DNA from: Bacteriovoracaceae bacterium UBA6200
GTDB taxonomy: Bacteria > Bdellovibrionota > Bacteriovoracia > Bacteriovoracales > Bacteriovoracaceae
Direction of reading: 5' to 3'
Assembly (NCBI GenBank): GCA_002422605.1
Contig: DISW01000025.1
Location: 62,001 to 126,000, forward strand
DNA length: 64,000 nucleotides
Shown here one piece after another: positions 41,510-49,981 of the stretch; positions within the stretch are counted from its first letter, which is position 1, and each line of letters opens with the position of its first letter. The notes below the pieces were generated by a model. That model did no database searches. It was given only the letters and a program-made list of their open reading frames with translations, and was not told the origin of the DNA. A program made the translations under genes and the position numbers.

Positions 41510-42838
41510 ATGAAAAAGCTTTTTAAATGCGTTATTGCCTCCTCCTTATTTATGACATGCATTCTTGTGAGTGCAGCCGAAACACGTATTGAAGGTCATC
41601 TTGGAGCAGTAAGTAATCAAGTTAGTAATAATGTTGGTAACGTTCCAGGCAATCGTTATAACGCAGATTTTGAATTCGACTTTCACCGAAATCCTTATAG
41701 TGAATTCAGCAGTAGACTTGAGAGCCGCTTCACGGCAGCAGCTTTGGTAAATGATCAAAGTCTTGCCATGTACTCTGTTCAAGAAGCTTATATTGGCGGC
41801 AATCTTACTAAAAAAGACAATCTCCGTTTCGGTCGACAAATTCTTCCTTGGTCCCACATTGATCATGTGTGGGGATTCGGCAAAGTTAATAATAGAAGAA
41901 ATTTTGATTATTTTACGCCTGGAGAAGAGGGCTTGATTGGACTTCTTTACGAACGTAAATCCTCCAATGGCATGCGGTACCGTGGTTTTTTCTCTGGTCT
42001 TTATGTTCCTGAATTGAATCCTGCACTTGATATAGATAAAAAAGATCGATCCATTACGACCCGGAATCCTTGGGGTGATGCTCCTGCGACGAGTGCGGAA
42101 GTAGATGGTCAACGTTTACCCGTAAAATATGATGTGAACTATCCAGAAGTTTCTGATGTCATCTACCGTTACACAGTTGGTGTGAATGTTGGCTTTGAGA
42201 ATAAGCATTGGGTTCTCGATAATTTCATCATGAGAAAACCTGAGAACACACTTACTCCAAGCGTGGATGTGAACATCAGTTTTGTTGAAGGTCTTATTAC
42301 AGCACAAATTGATCCGAAATTTTATTACCACGATGTTTATGGTTCTTCATTGAAGTATCGTAATAAAGATCTTGAAATGTATATTTCAGGTATTGCTATT
42401 CGTCCTAATACTTTTCCGGATGTTGATGAAAACGTTCGATATACTGAAATCAAAAGTAAAAAGCAGCGTGAGGATTATATTGGAGGAGGGATCTCCAGAT
42501 CCAATGATCTTTATACCGTGGCTTTTAATTACGTTGCTCGCTTAAGTCCTTTTGACCGTGAAAAAGATGATCTGGCGCTCGATCCTAGATGGAATCAGGC
42601 CCTTAATTTACTTGCTTCAAGAAACTTTGGCAGACACTTGACTCTATTAGCTGATGTTAAATTCGACATGCTCACTACGGACAGATTAGTAATGGTTCGA
42701 GGCATTTATAATGTTTCTAAGTTCTTACAAATGAATTTGGGAGTTAATATGATTGGTACCGCAAGCGACGGTAACTCATTCTGGTCTCCTTATTCAAATA
42801 ACGACGCAATTTATGGTGGGTTAAGATATGTCTTTTAG
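41510..42838 (+). CDS. Outer membrane beta-barrel protein, unknown family
   Basis: A 442-residue protein with a signal peptide (CVIASSLFMTCILVSA). The rest alternates hydrophobic and polar residues in short amphipathic strands with aromatic girdles (YIGGNLTKKDNLRFGRQILP; YEMYISGIAIRP-like) and ends in YGGLRYVF. The C-terminal aromatic signature is what the BAM machine recognises. Motifs such as LRFGRQILPW recall porin-like proteins. The ATG at 41510 is preferred because it starts the signal peptide; an ATG at 41468 would put 14 extra residues before it. It overlaps the following lipoprotein gene by 11 bases, so the two likely work together at the outer membrane. Confidence 0.85.
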   Translation: MKKLFKCVIASSLFMTCILVSAAETRIEGHLGAVSNQVSNNVGNVPGNRYNADFEFDFHRNPYSEFSSRLESRFTAAALVNDQSLAMYSVQEAYIGGNLTKKDNLRFGRQILPWSHIDHVWGFGKVNNRRNFDYFTPGEEGLIGLLYERKSSNGMRYRGFFSGLYVPELNPALDIDKKDRSITTRNPWGDAPATSAEVDGQRLPVKYDVNYPEVSDVIYRYTVGVNVGFENKHWVLDNFIMRKPENTLTPSVDVNISFVEGLITAQIDPKFYYHDVYGSSLKYRNKDLEMYISGIAIRPNTFPDVDENVRYTEIKSKKQREDYIGGGISRSNDLYTVAFNYVARLSPFDREKDDLALDPRWNQALNLLASRNFGRHLTLLADVKFDMLTTDRLVMVRGIYNVSKFLQMNLGVNMIGTASDGNSFWSPYSNNDAIYGGLRYVF

Positions 42839-45218
42839 TCACTTAGGTTTTTTTATTTCACTGATAATGATGCTGGTCGTTTCTGGCTGCGGTGATTTAC
42901 TTAGTTCAAAAGTAAAGAAGCGTGGGCTGGAAGGTTTACAAGAATCAATCCAGTGTACTCTTGATGTGAACCGTTTTCAGGAAATTCTGGAAGAAAATAT
43001 TGAAAGTCAGATCCGTTGCCTGGGTGAGAACTTAAACTTTTTTGTAAGAATTGTTAAATCTGGTAAGCCTGGTTATTTATCTCGCTTCGAATTAGAGAAA
43101 TATCTGGCAGATTTTCGTCCAGATGTTAAACCTGAAGTGATCAAAGCTCTAAAATCTATCTTTGATCTCGGGCATCTAATTACCGGTGAAGACCCAAATT
43201 ATATTTCTAAGACAACCATCGATAAAGTTATTGATTTTGGAATCATGTTTAATCGCGAAGCGGCCCTGATTTTGGGGGAGCGCTTCCGTGATGAGAACAC
43301 GGCTTCGTGGACTCTTCACAATATACAGCGTGGAGAAATGTCGGTCTCAACCAAGGCGATCATCCAGGGATTGAGAGGGATTTTTAACCAGAACCGAAAC
43401 GGTGAGACTCATAAATTAAATATTCTGGAACTCCTTGAGAGCTTTAATACTGAATCTACCCGGGAGACATTGGAAAAAGTCCGTAAAGTTCTTTTCCTGA
43501 AAAAAGTTCTTCTAGGTGGAGATCCTGAGGTGCTTACTCATGAGGAGCTTGAACGTCTTCTCCTGAATTTTGATCAATTAGTATTGATTGTTTTTGATAT
43601 CGTTCGGTATGAATTTGTTCAATTGGACCAGAATTCTATGCTCCAAATGCTAAAAACGGACGTTAACGAACTTCATAAGATCATTAATCAGGGTGTTTTA
43701 GGCAATCGTGATACTGAAACCCTTTTTACACTTGATCAGGCCATTGATGCCGTAAAAGTGTTCATTGATCCTGAGAAGTTTAATATAGAGGAATTCAGAA
43801 CACTGATTTCTGAAGCCAAGGTTATTGCTCTTAAAGGTAATAATACCGAAGTTAAAGGAGCAGAATTAAATGCTCTTTTCAATCATGCCTACTCACTTCT
43901 ACAGACCGGAACAGTTTTCCATAAAATTTACGACAAGTTCAGTGTTTATCTTGATAGCCCAGAACCAGTAACGATTGATTTTGAGGAGTATCGTCACACC
44001 TATCCTGAACATCAAGCGGAACTTGATCAGTTCGAAAGAATCGTGAAGAAGTATCGTTTCATGAAAGGGCGTTTCATTACTTCATTCTATACACGAGGAT
44101 ATAAAAGAAATTCCGATGCAATTTTTGAAATTGCCTTAATCGAGTATGTCTTAAAACTTGCTTTCTCTCATTATGGAGAGCCTAGTCCAAACGCAGACGC
44201 TGTTGGTGGTTACTCTATGAACCAGATGCAAATGAGACAAATGGTTAAGGACTTTGAAAATGAACTCATTGAATTAGGAATGCTTCTGCCTCAAAGGGCC
44301 AATGCCACTTCTGATAATGTTTCCCTTTTAGGAACACTTTTTCAGTACCAATCGGATAAAAATGGCATGCTCGATGTTAATGAGGGGACCGAGTTTGCTG
44401 TAAGCTTATTCTCTTCTCTTAATGCTGCTGAAGACATGCATAACTACCTTGAAGAAATTGATTGTCCAAAAGATGAGTTCGGCCGATTTGAACCTACTTG
44501 TGTTCGCCAGAATTTCTGGAATGGTTTTTGTAAAAACTACCAAAAAGAGTTTCCTCTTCTCTTTAGTTCTATTGGAACACAAACAGAAAATTGGTGTGAG
44601 GAAAACGAATTTGTAAATAACCCTGATGCTGATGCATTATTAGATCGCACCATTGAAGCAGCACGAACTTGTAACTTCTATACAGATGGCGACAAGGAAG
44701 AGATTCACTATACAGAAGGTGATTTCATGACCATCTTCGTGGCCCTTATGCATGTTGAAACGACAGTTCTTCGTTGGGATACGAATAATAATAATATTCT
44801 GGATGCTAAAGAAGTCGATCGTGCCTATGAGATTTATAGTCCGGCCCTGGATGGTATCTTAAAAGATAAAAGCCCTCTGGTTAAAGGGTTTAAAAAGCAG
44901 ATTTTCCAGTACATGATCAAGTATGAACAAGTTCCTGATGAAAAGGAATTTAAGAGCATGTGGAAATTCATCAAATTTCTTATGAGCTTTGATAAAAAAG
45001 CTCCGGCCAAGAGGAAAACTATTTCATCTATCCTTGTTGCCATCAGCGAACAGAACCAGAAAGCTGATACTTCAGTGAAGCTCGATTGTAATCTTCTAAG
45101 GAATCCAGACACTATTCCTAGAACTTCGTCTGAACTTAAAACCAAAGCTGATTCAGCCGTCGATACTCGAACGGACTTCAGCTACCTTTTGACACCTTAT
45201 TTACATCTAGCCGAATAA
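42828..45218 (+). CDS. Large lipoprotein with EF-hand-like loops
   Basis: A 796-residue lipoprotein: signal peptide with lipobox VSGC (Cys at residue 21) then GDLL. The mature part is almost all helical and acidic. Several stretches look like EF-hand or dockerin-type calcium loops, notably DKNGMLDVNEG (about residue 510) and DTNNNNILDAKEVD (about residue 650), each followed by a helix. This suggests a helical repeat protein that binds calcium; the family is not one I recognise. It starts inside the outer-membrane barrel gene, so the two probably form a complex or pathway. A strong hairpin follows. Confidence 0.85.
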   Translation: MSFSHLGFFISLIMMLVVSGCGDLLSSKVKKRGLEGLQESIQCTLDVNRFQEILEENIESQIRCLGENLNFFVRIVKSGKPGYLSRFELEKYLADFRPDVKPEVIKALKSIFDLGHLITGEDPNYISKTTIDKVIDFGIMFNREAALILGERFRDENTASWTLHNIQRGEMSVSTKAIIQGLRGIFNQNRNGETHKLNILELLESFNTESTRETLEKVRKVLFLKKVLLGGDPEVLTHEELERLLLNFDQLVLIVFDIVRYEFVQLDQNSMLQMLKTDVNELHKIINQGVLGNRDTETLFTLDQAIDAVKVFIDPEKFNIEEFRTLISEAKVIALKGNNTEVKGAELNALFNHAYSLLQTGTVFHKIYDKFSVYLDSPEPVTIDFEEYRHTYPEHQAELDQFERIVKKYRFMKGRFITSFYTRGYKRNSDAIFEIALIEYVLKLAFSHYGEPSPNADAVGGYSMNQMQMRQMVKDFENELIELGMLLPQRANATSDNVSLLGTLFQYQSDKNGMLDVNEGTEFAVSLFSSLNAAEDMHNYLEEIDCPKDEFGRFEPTCVRQNFWNGFCKNYQKEFPLLFSSIGTQTENWCEENEFVNNPDADALLDRTIEAARTCNFYTDGDKEEIHYTEGDFMTIFVALMHVETTVLRWDTNNNNILDAKEVDRAYEIYSPALDGILKDKSPLVKGFKKQIFQYMIKYEQVPDEKEFKSMWKFIKFLMSFDKKAPAKRKTISSILVAISEQNQKADTSVKLDCNLLRNPDTIPRTSSELKTKADSAVDTRTDFSYLLTPYLHLAE

Positions 45219-45223
45219 TAAGC

Positions 45224-45260
45224 AGGTTCTTGTCCCATTCTTGGGATAAGAACCTCTTTT
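45224..45260 (+). terminator. Terminator of the barrel-lipoprotein operon
   Basis: A 13-bp stem AGGTTCTTGTCCC / GGGATAAGAACCT (45224-45236 and 45243-45255, one G-U pair) with six-base loop, followed by CTTTT. It separates the operon from prfB. Confidence 0.8.
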
Positions 45261-45307
45261 CAAAGCTCCTTCCAATTTGTTACAGTGATGTTTTCCGGAA
45301 GGTATGC

Positions 45308-46460
45308 ATGGATGACTCATTAAGTCTTAAACTTTCAGACTTTAAATCTCAGTTTACTGAAATCAAATCAACTCTCGAAACAATTCGGAGGTCGCTTTGA
45401 CGTCGATCGTAAAAAGAATCGACTCAAAGAGATAACTGAGCTGGAATCCTTAGATGGATTCTGGAATGACGCTAAAAATGCTGCCAAAATTCAAAAAGAA
45501 CGGGCCCTCCTAGAAGATGTCATAAAGCTTTATAGTAAAGTTCGAGCCTTAGCAGATGACTTTGAAGTTCTCTGCGACATGGCCGAGGAAGGGGATGAGG
45601 CTTCAGCACTTGAGGCGATGGAAATATTCCCAAGACTTGAGCTAAGCCTTTCTGAAGCCGAGAAGAAGGCCCTTCTTTCAGGAGAAACTGATCCCAATAA
45701 TGCCATCGTTACGATTAACTCTGGCGCCGGTGGAACTGAATCCTGCGATTGGGCAGGAATGATTCTTAGAATGATCACTCGCTGGTGTGAAGAGAAAAAC
45801 TTTAAGGCCCAGATAACTGATTTCCAGTACGGAGATTCGGCAGGGATTAAATCCGCTACAGTGATCGTTAACGGTAGCTATGCTTATGGACTTTTGAAGT
45901 CTGAAATTGGAGTTCACCGCCTAGTGCGTATTTCTCCATTTGATTCAAATGCCAGACGTCACACTTCTTTTGCTTCAGTTTTTGTAAGTGCAGAAGTGGA
46001 TGACACAATTGAGATTGAAGTTTTAGATAAAGACCTTCGGGTTGATATTTACCGTTCCGGTGGTGCCGGCGGGCAGTCGGTGAACACGGCAGATTCAGCG
46101 GTTCGTTTAACTCACTTACCTACGGGAATAGTGGTGGCCTGTCAGAACGAGCGCTCCCAGCTTCAAAACCGCGCGATGGCGATGAAAATTTTAAAATCCC
46201 GGCTTTATGATTATGAACTACAAAAACGTAAAGAAGCTCAGGATAAAATTGAGAATACGAAGATGGACATTGCATGGGGATCACAGATCCGCTCTTATGT
46301 TCTTCACCCTTATCAATTAGTAAAAGATCATCGAACTGGTTTTAGTTCCTCTCAGGCGCAAGCAGTGCTTGATGGGGACTTAGATGATTTTATGAAAGCT
46401 TACCTCCAATGGAAATCATTGGGCGGAATCGTACAAGATATAGGAATGGATGATTTATGA
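45308..46460 (+). CDS. prfB: Peptide chain release factor 2, with programmed +1 frameshift
   Basis: Recognises UGA and UAA stop codons. The gene is split in two frames: codons 1-30 run from the ATG at 45308 to CTT at 45395-45397, then TGA at 45398-45400. Skipping the T at 45398 continues the frame at GAC to 46460, giving 383 residues. The site GGAGG-TCG-CTT-TGA-C has the internal Shine-Dalgarno and slippery CTT TGA C of the known RF2 frameshift, which couples synthesis to RF2 level. The RF2 signature SPF (RISPFDSNARRH) and GGQ motif (SGGAGGQSVNTADSAVR) are present. lysS overlaps by ATGA. Confidence 0.96.
45386..45401 (+). promoter_or_regulatory. RF2 programmed frameshift signal
   Basis: CGGAGGTCGCTTTGAC: a Shine-Dalgarno-like GGAGG three bases before CTT, then an in-frame UGA followed by C, a weak termination context. 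This matches the well-known autoregulatory +1 shift element of prfB. Confidence 0.93.
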
Positions 46461-48019
46461 TGGATGAGAAACTAACTACCTCGGGGAAAATTATGAAAGA
46501 CAAACATGTAAACCGCTGGACTGACCTTTTTTCTGAACAGATGGATGTTCGTCTTGAAAAACGTAAGAAGCTGGAGGAACTTGGTTCTAATCCATATAAA
46601 AACGGAATTAAACCTAATACTCACTTTAAATTTCTTCATGAGAAATATGCGGGTATTCCTAAGGAGGAAATCGGCGAAACTCCAAAATATCATGTTGCTG
46701 CTCGCGTTCTGATGGTTCGCGATTTCGGTAAGGCCGCCTTCCTTCAGTGTGATGATGGCACTTCCCGTTTCCAACTTTATGTAAATAAACAAGTAACTTC
46801 TGAAAAAGGTTTTGCTGAGTATAAGCTCCTTGATTACGGCGATATCGTTTATGCCGAAGGTGATGTTTTTAAGACCATGAAAGGGGAGTTGGCCCTTAAT
46901 GTTCGTGAATTCACGATAGTAACGAAATCTATCCGCCCGCTTCCTGAAAAATTCCACGGTTTAACTGATGCGGAATTAAGATACCGTATGCGCTACGTGG
47001 ATATGATCATGAATCCGGAAACACGTGATAAACTTCGTAAGCGTTCTGAGATCGTGCGCTATATTCGTGAGTATTTCTATCAGAACGACTTTCTGGAAGT
47101 TGAAACTCCAATGCTTCATACGATTGCTGGCGGAGCTGCTGCTAAGCCGTTCACCACTCACCATAACGCTCTTAATATGGAGCTCTTCATGCGTATTGCG
47201 CCTGAGCTTCACTTAAAGAGACTCATTGTCGGTGGTTACGATAAAGTTTTTGAAATGAACCGTTGTTTCCGTAATGAAGGTCTCTCTCTTAAACATAACC
47301 CTGAATTTACTTCCATCGAGTTTTACTGGGCCTATGCTACATTCCAGGATCTCATGGACTTCACAGAGAACCTTATCTCTGGGATTGCTGCTAAAGTTCT
47401 TAAAACAGAAGTTATTAAATTCGGTGAACATGAAATTAATCTTGCTGGCCCATATGCTCGCTTAACAATGAGAGAAGCAGTGGCGAAGCATACTAATTCC
47501 ACCATGGATCAAGTAAATGATCGTACTCATCTTTTAGGTCTTCTAAAAGATGTTGAAATGGATCCTAAAAAACTTAATTCTCTTTCTTGGGCAAAACTTC
47601 TGGTTCTGGCCTTTGAAGAAAAAGTTGAAGGTAAGCTTATTCAGCCAACTTTCATCACTGAATACCCAACTGAAGTCTCTCCACTTTCTCGTCGAAACGA
47701 TGAGAATCCGGAATTCGTGGACCGCTTTGAGTTCTTCATGAATGGCTGGGAAATTGGCAATGCTTTCTCTGAGCTTAATAATCCAACAGATCAGTTGGAC
47801 CGCTTTGCTGATCAGGCGATGCAGAAAGAAGCAGGGGACGATGAGGCCACAGATGTGGACTATGATTTCGTTCGTGCTCTTGAGTACGGTATGCCGCCTA
47901 CAGCAGGCCAAGGTATCGGGATTGACCGTCTGGTGATGATTTTGACTGACAGTCAAACCATCCGTGATGTGATCTTGTTCCCTCTTCTTAAGAAAGAGCA
48001 GTTCTTCTCAGAAGAATGA
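46457..48019 (+). CDS. lysS: Lysyl-tRNA synthetase, class II
   Basis: Charges tRNA-Lys. The 520-residue protein has the OB-fold anticodon domain (ARVLMVRDFGKAAFLQCDDG) and the class II catalytic core: motif 2 FRNEGLSLKHNPEFTSIEFY and motif 3 GIGIDRLVMILTDSQTIRDV. The length is normal. The start at 46457 overlaps the prfB stop (ATGA); ATGs at 46460 or 46493 are possible too. It lies between prfB and the LolC/E-like gene, and all overlap. Confidence 0.97.
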   Translation: MMDEKLTTSGKIMKDKHVNRWTDLFSEQMDVRLEKRKKLEELGSNPYKNGIKPNTHFKFLHEKYAGIPKEEIGETPKYHVAARVLMVRDFGKAAFLQCDDGTSRFQLYVNKQVTSEKGFAEYKLLDYGDIVYAEGDVFKTMKGELALNVREFTIVTKSIRPLPEKFHGLTDAELRYRMRYVDMIMNPETRDKLRKRSEIVRYIREYFYQNDFLEVETPMLHTIAGGAAAKPFTTHHNALNMELFMRIAPELHLKRLIVGGYDKVFEMNRCFRNEGLSLKHNPEFTSIEFYWAYATFQDLMDFTENLISGIAAKVLKTEVIKFGEHEINLAGPYARLTMREAVAKHTNSTMDQVNDRTHLLGLLKDVEMDPKKLNSLSWAKLLVLAFEEKVEGKLIQPTFITEYPTEVSPLSRRNDENPEFVDRFEFFMNGWEIGNAFSELNNPTDQLDRFADQAMQKEAGDDEATDVDYDFVRALEYGMPPTAGQGIGIDRLVMILTDSQTIRDVILFPLLKKEQFFSEE

Positions 48020-49215
48020 AATCCTATCTTTCGATCTTAAAAATTGTTCTCCATGGTCGTTCAGCAGGAAATATCCTGCTGGCGACTATTCTTAGTTTTA
48101 CTTTCTCTATTGCTGTTATCCTTTGCACTTTCGGTTTAATGGATGGCTTCGATCACTTATTGAAGTCAGGTCTTCGTCATTCTTCAGGTGACATTCTTAT
48201 TACCAATCGTCGTGGCTTCTTTACTTACTCTACTGATTTAAAAAAACAGGTTGAAGTAGTGGCCCCTCTGGCCATTGCTCCTGTCATCCAAACGGAAGCC
48301 TTCGCTCTTCGTGAAGAAGTAAGTAAGGGAGTTTTGGTTCGCGGTATTGAAGGTGATAATTTTAGCGCGGCCACAGGTCTTGTTCTGGAAGTTAAACCAG
48401 GAGAAATCGTTATCGGTCAGGAACTGGCAGCTCAACTGAAGCTCAGTGTGGGAGATCCCCTGGCGCTGACTTTCAGTAAAGGTAATGATGCCGGTGAATC
48501 CCTTCCAATGATCCAGCTTTTTCATGTGGGTGGAATTACCGAGCACGGTATTTATCAAAAAGATTTGCGGTTCGTTTATCTAAACCGATCAGAACTTGCA
48601 GAACTTATGGGACTTGGGAATAAGGTTAATCTTCTGATCCTTGCTACTGAAAAAACCAATATTCCTTTAGAATCTTTAGAACCCATTAACTTGGATCAAA
48701 AGGCCCTTCGGAATGAGCTGGATTCAGAATTTATTGTTCGTCCTTTTTGGAATGAATACGATTTTTTAATTGAAGCCGTTAAAGTGGAGAAGTTTTCTAT
48801 CTCACTCATCCTTCAGTTGATTGTCGTCGTAGCAGTCTTTAACATCATCGCTTTTGTTATTTATATAATGGAAAAAAAGGCCCAGGACTTTTTCTTCTTA
48901 CGGGCGGTTGGGTTATCTCTTAAAAGTCTCAATCATTTCTGGTTCTCATCAGTTCTCATTATTTGGAGCGTCTCTTGTGTTGGCGCCCATCTTCTTTCAC
49001 TCTTGTTTAATTGGTGCCTTCAGCATGTTTCCTTTCTCCAGATTCCGGGAGAGATTTACGTTCTTTCTTCGCTAAACATTAAACTTGATACCATGGCCTA
49101 TGTTACAGTTTATGGGGTGTCTCTATTGTGGATCCTCCTGGCGGCTTTTATTGGATACTTGAGACTTAAGAAACGGCCGATCATTCAGGGTCTAAGACAG
49201 GAGTTTAGTTCATGA
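48016..49215 (+). CDS. LolC/LolE-type lipoprotein-releasing permease
   Basis: A 399-residue ABC permease with four membrane helices: one near the N-terminus (ILLATILSFTFSIAVILCTF), a large periplasmic domain, then three helices (IIAFVIYIMEKKAQDFFFLR in the coupling region). This is the LolCE arrangement for extracting lipoproteins from the inner membrane for transfer to LolA. Only one permease gene is present here, followed by its ATPase, so it may act as a LolF-like homodimer. It overlaps lysS by four bases and lolD by four bases. Confidence 0.88.
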   Translation: MKSYLSILKIVLHGRSAGNILLATILSFTFSIAVILCTFGLMDGFDHLLKSGLRHSSGDILITNRRGFFTYSTDLKKQVEVVAPLAIAPVIQTEAFALREEVSKGVLVRGIEGDNFSAATGLVLEVKPGEIVIGQELAAQLKLSVGDPLALTFSKGNDAGESLPMIQLFHVGGITEHGIYQKDLRFVYLNRSELAELMGLGNKVNLLILATEKTNIPLESLEPINLDQKALRNELDSEFIVRPFWNEYDFLIEAVKVEKFSISLILQLIVVVAVFNIIAFVIYIMEKKAQDFFFLRAVGLSLKSLNHFWFSSVLIIWSVSCVGAHLLSLLFNWCLQHVSFLQIPGEIYVLSSLNIKLDTMAYVTVYGVSLLWILLAAFIGYLRLKKRPIIQGLRQEFSS

Positions 49216-49871
49216 GTTTTATAACTCTTCATAACGTTGAAAAAACATTTGGGAAAACCAAGGTTCTCCGTGGTCTAAACCTTTCCATTGAAGACCGGGA
49301 ATTAGTCGCCATTCGAGGAGCTTCAGGCTCCGGGAAATCAACTCTACTTTATTTGTTGGGGGGCCTTGATCATCCGACGAGCGGTAAGGTTATGATTGAT
49401 GGAAAAAATCTTACATCTATGAATGATGAGAAGCTTGCCCTCTTCAGAAACTCCCATGTGGGTTTCGTCTTTCAGTTCCATTTTCTTCTTCCTTCAATGA
49501 CATGTAGAGACAATATCCTTCTGCCGGCCCGGATTGGCGGTAAAGACACCAAGATTGTTGAAAAAGACACTGAGGAGTTGGCCAAAATTCTTGGGGTTAC
49601 ACATTGTCTAAGTAAATTTCCTTTTGAGATTTCCGGAGGAGAGCAGCAACGCATTAATATCATCCGCGCTCTTTCACTTAGACCTAAAATTCTTCTGTGT
49701 GATGAACCCACTGGGAACCTTGATTCAAAAAACTCTGAGAAAGTGGCAACTCTTCTTAAGAATCTTGCAGCTGATTTCGGAGCAACCTTACTGGTTGTTA
49801 CCCATGACGATAAGGTTGCGTCCTTCTTCCCACGCAAAATAGTCATTGAAGATGGTCAGATAATTGGCTAG
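49212..49871 (+). CDS. lolD: Lipoprotein-releasing ATPase LolD
   Basis: A 219-residue ABC ATPase of the MacB/LolD subfamily. Walker A is GASGSGKST, signature ISGGEQQRINIIRAL and Walker B ILLCDEPTGNLD, followed by the switch His in VVTHDDKVA. It starts inside the permease gene and forms the lipoprotein-release pump with it. The many lipoproteins in this window are candidate cargo. Confidence 0.93.
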   Translation: MSFITLHNVEKTFGKTKVLRGLNLSIEDRELVAIRGASGSGKSTLLYLLGGLDHPTSGKVMIDGKNLTSMNDEKLALFRNSHVGFVFQFHFLLPSMTCRDNILLPARIGGKDTKIVEKDTEELAKILGVTHCLSKFPFEISGGEQQRINIIRALSLRPKILLCDEPTGNLDSKNSEKVATLLKNLAADFGATLLVVTHDDKVASFFPRKIVIEDGQIIG

Positions 49872-49981
49872 AATTTCTTTCGCAAATAAAATTAATTACA
49901 TAGCTTTTTGCGTTAGGGTCAGGAAGACCAATAGAGTTGACGATCGCAGGATGCGGATAGAGTCGACGAAGGATTCTCCAT

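Noticed and set aside
45308..45400. Early stop in prfB considered as a pseudogene frameshift
   Set aside because: The GGAGG-TCG-CTT-TGA-C context is the known programmed frameshift, and both parts align with RF2.
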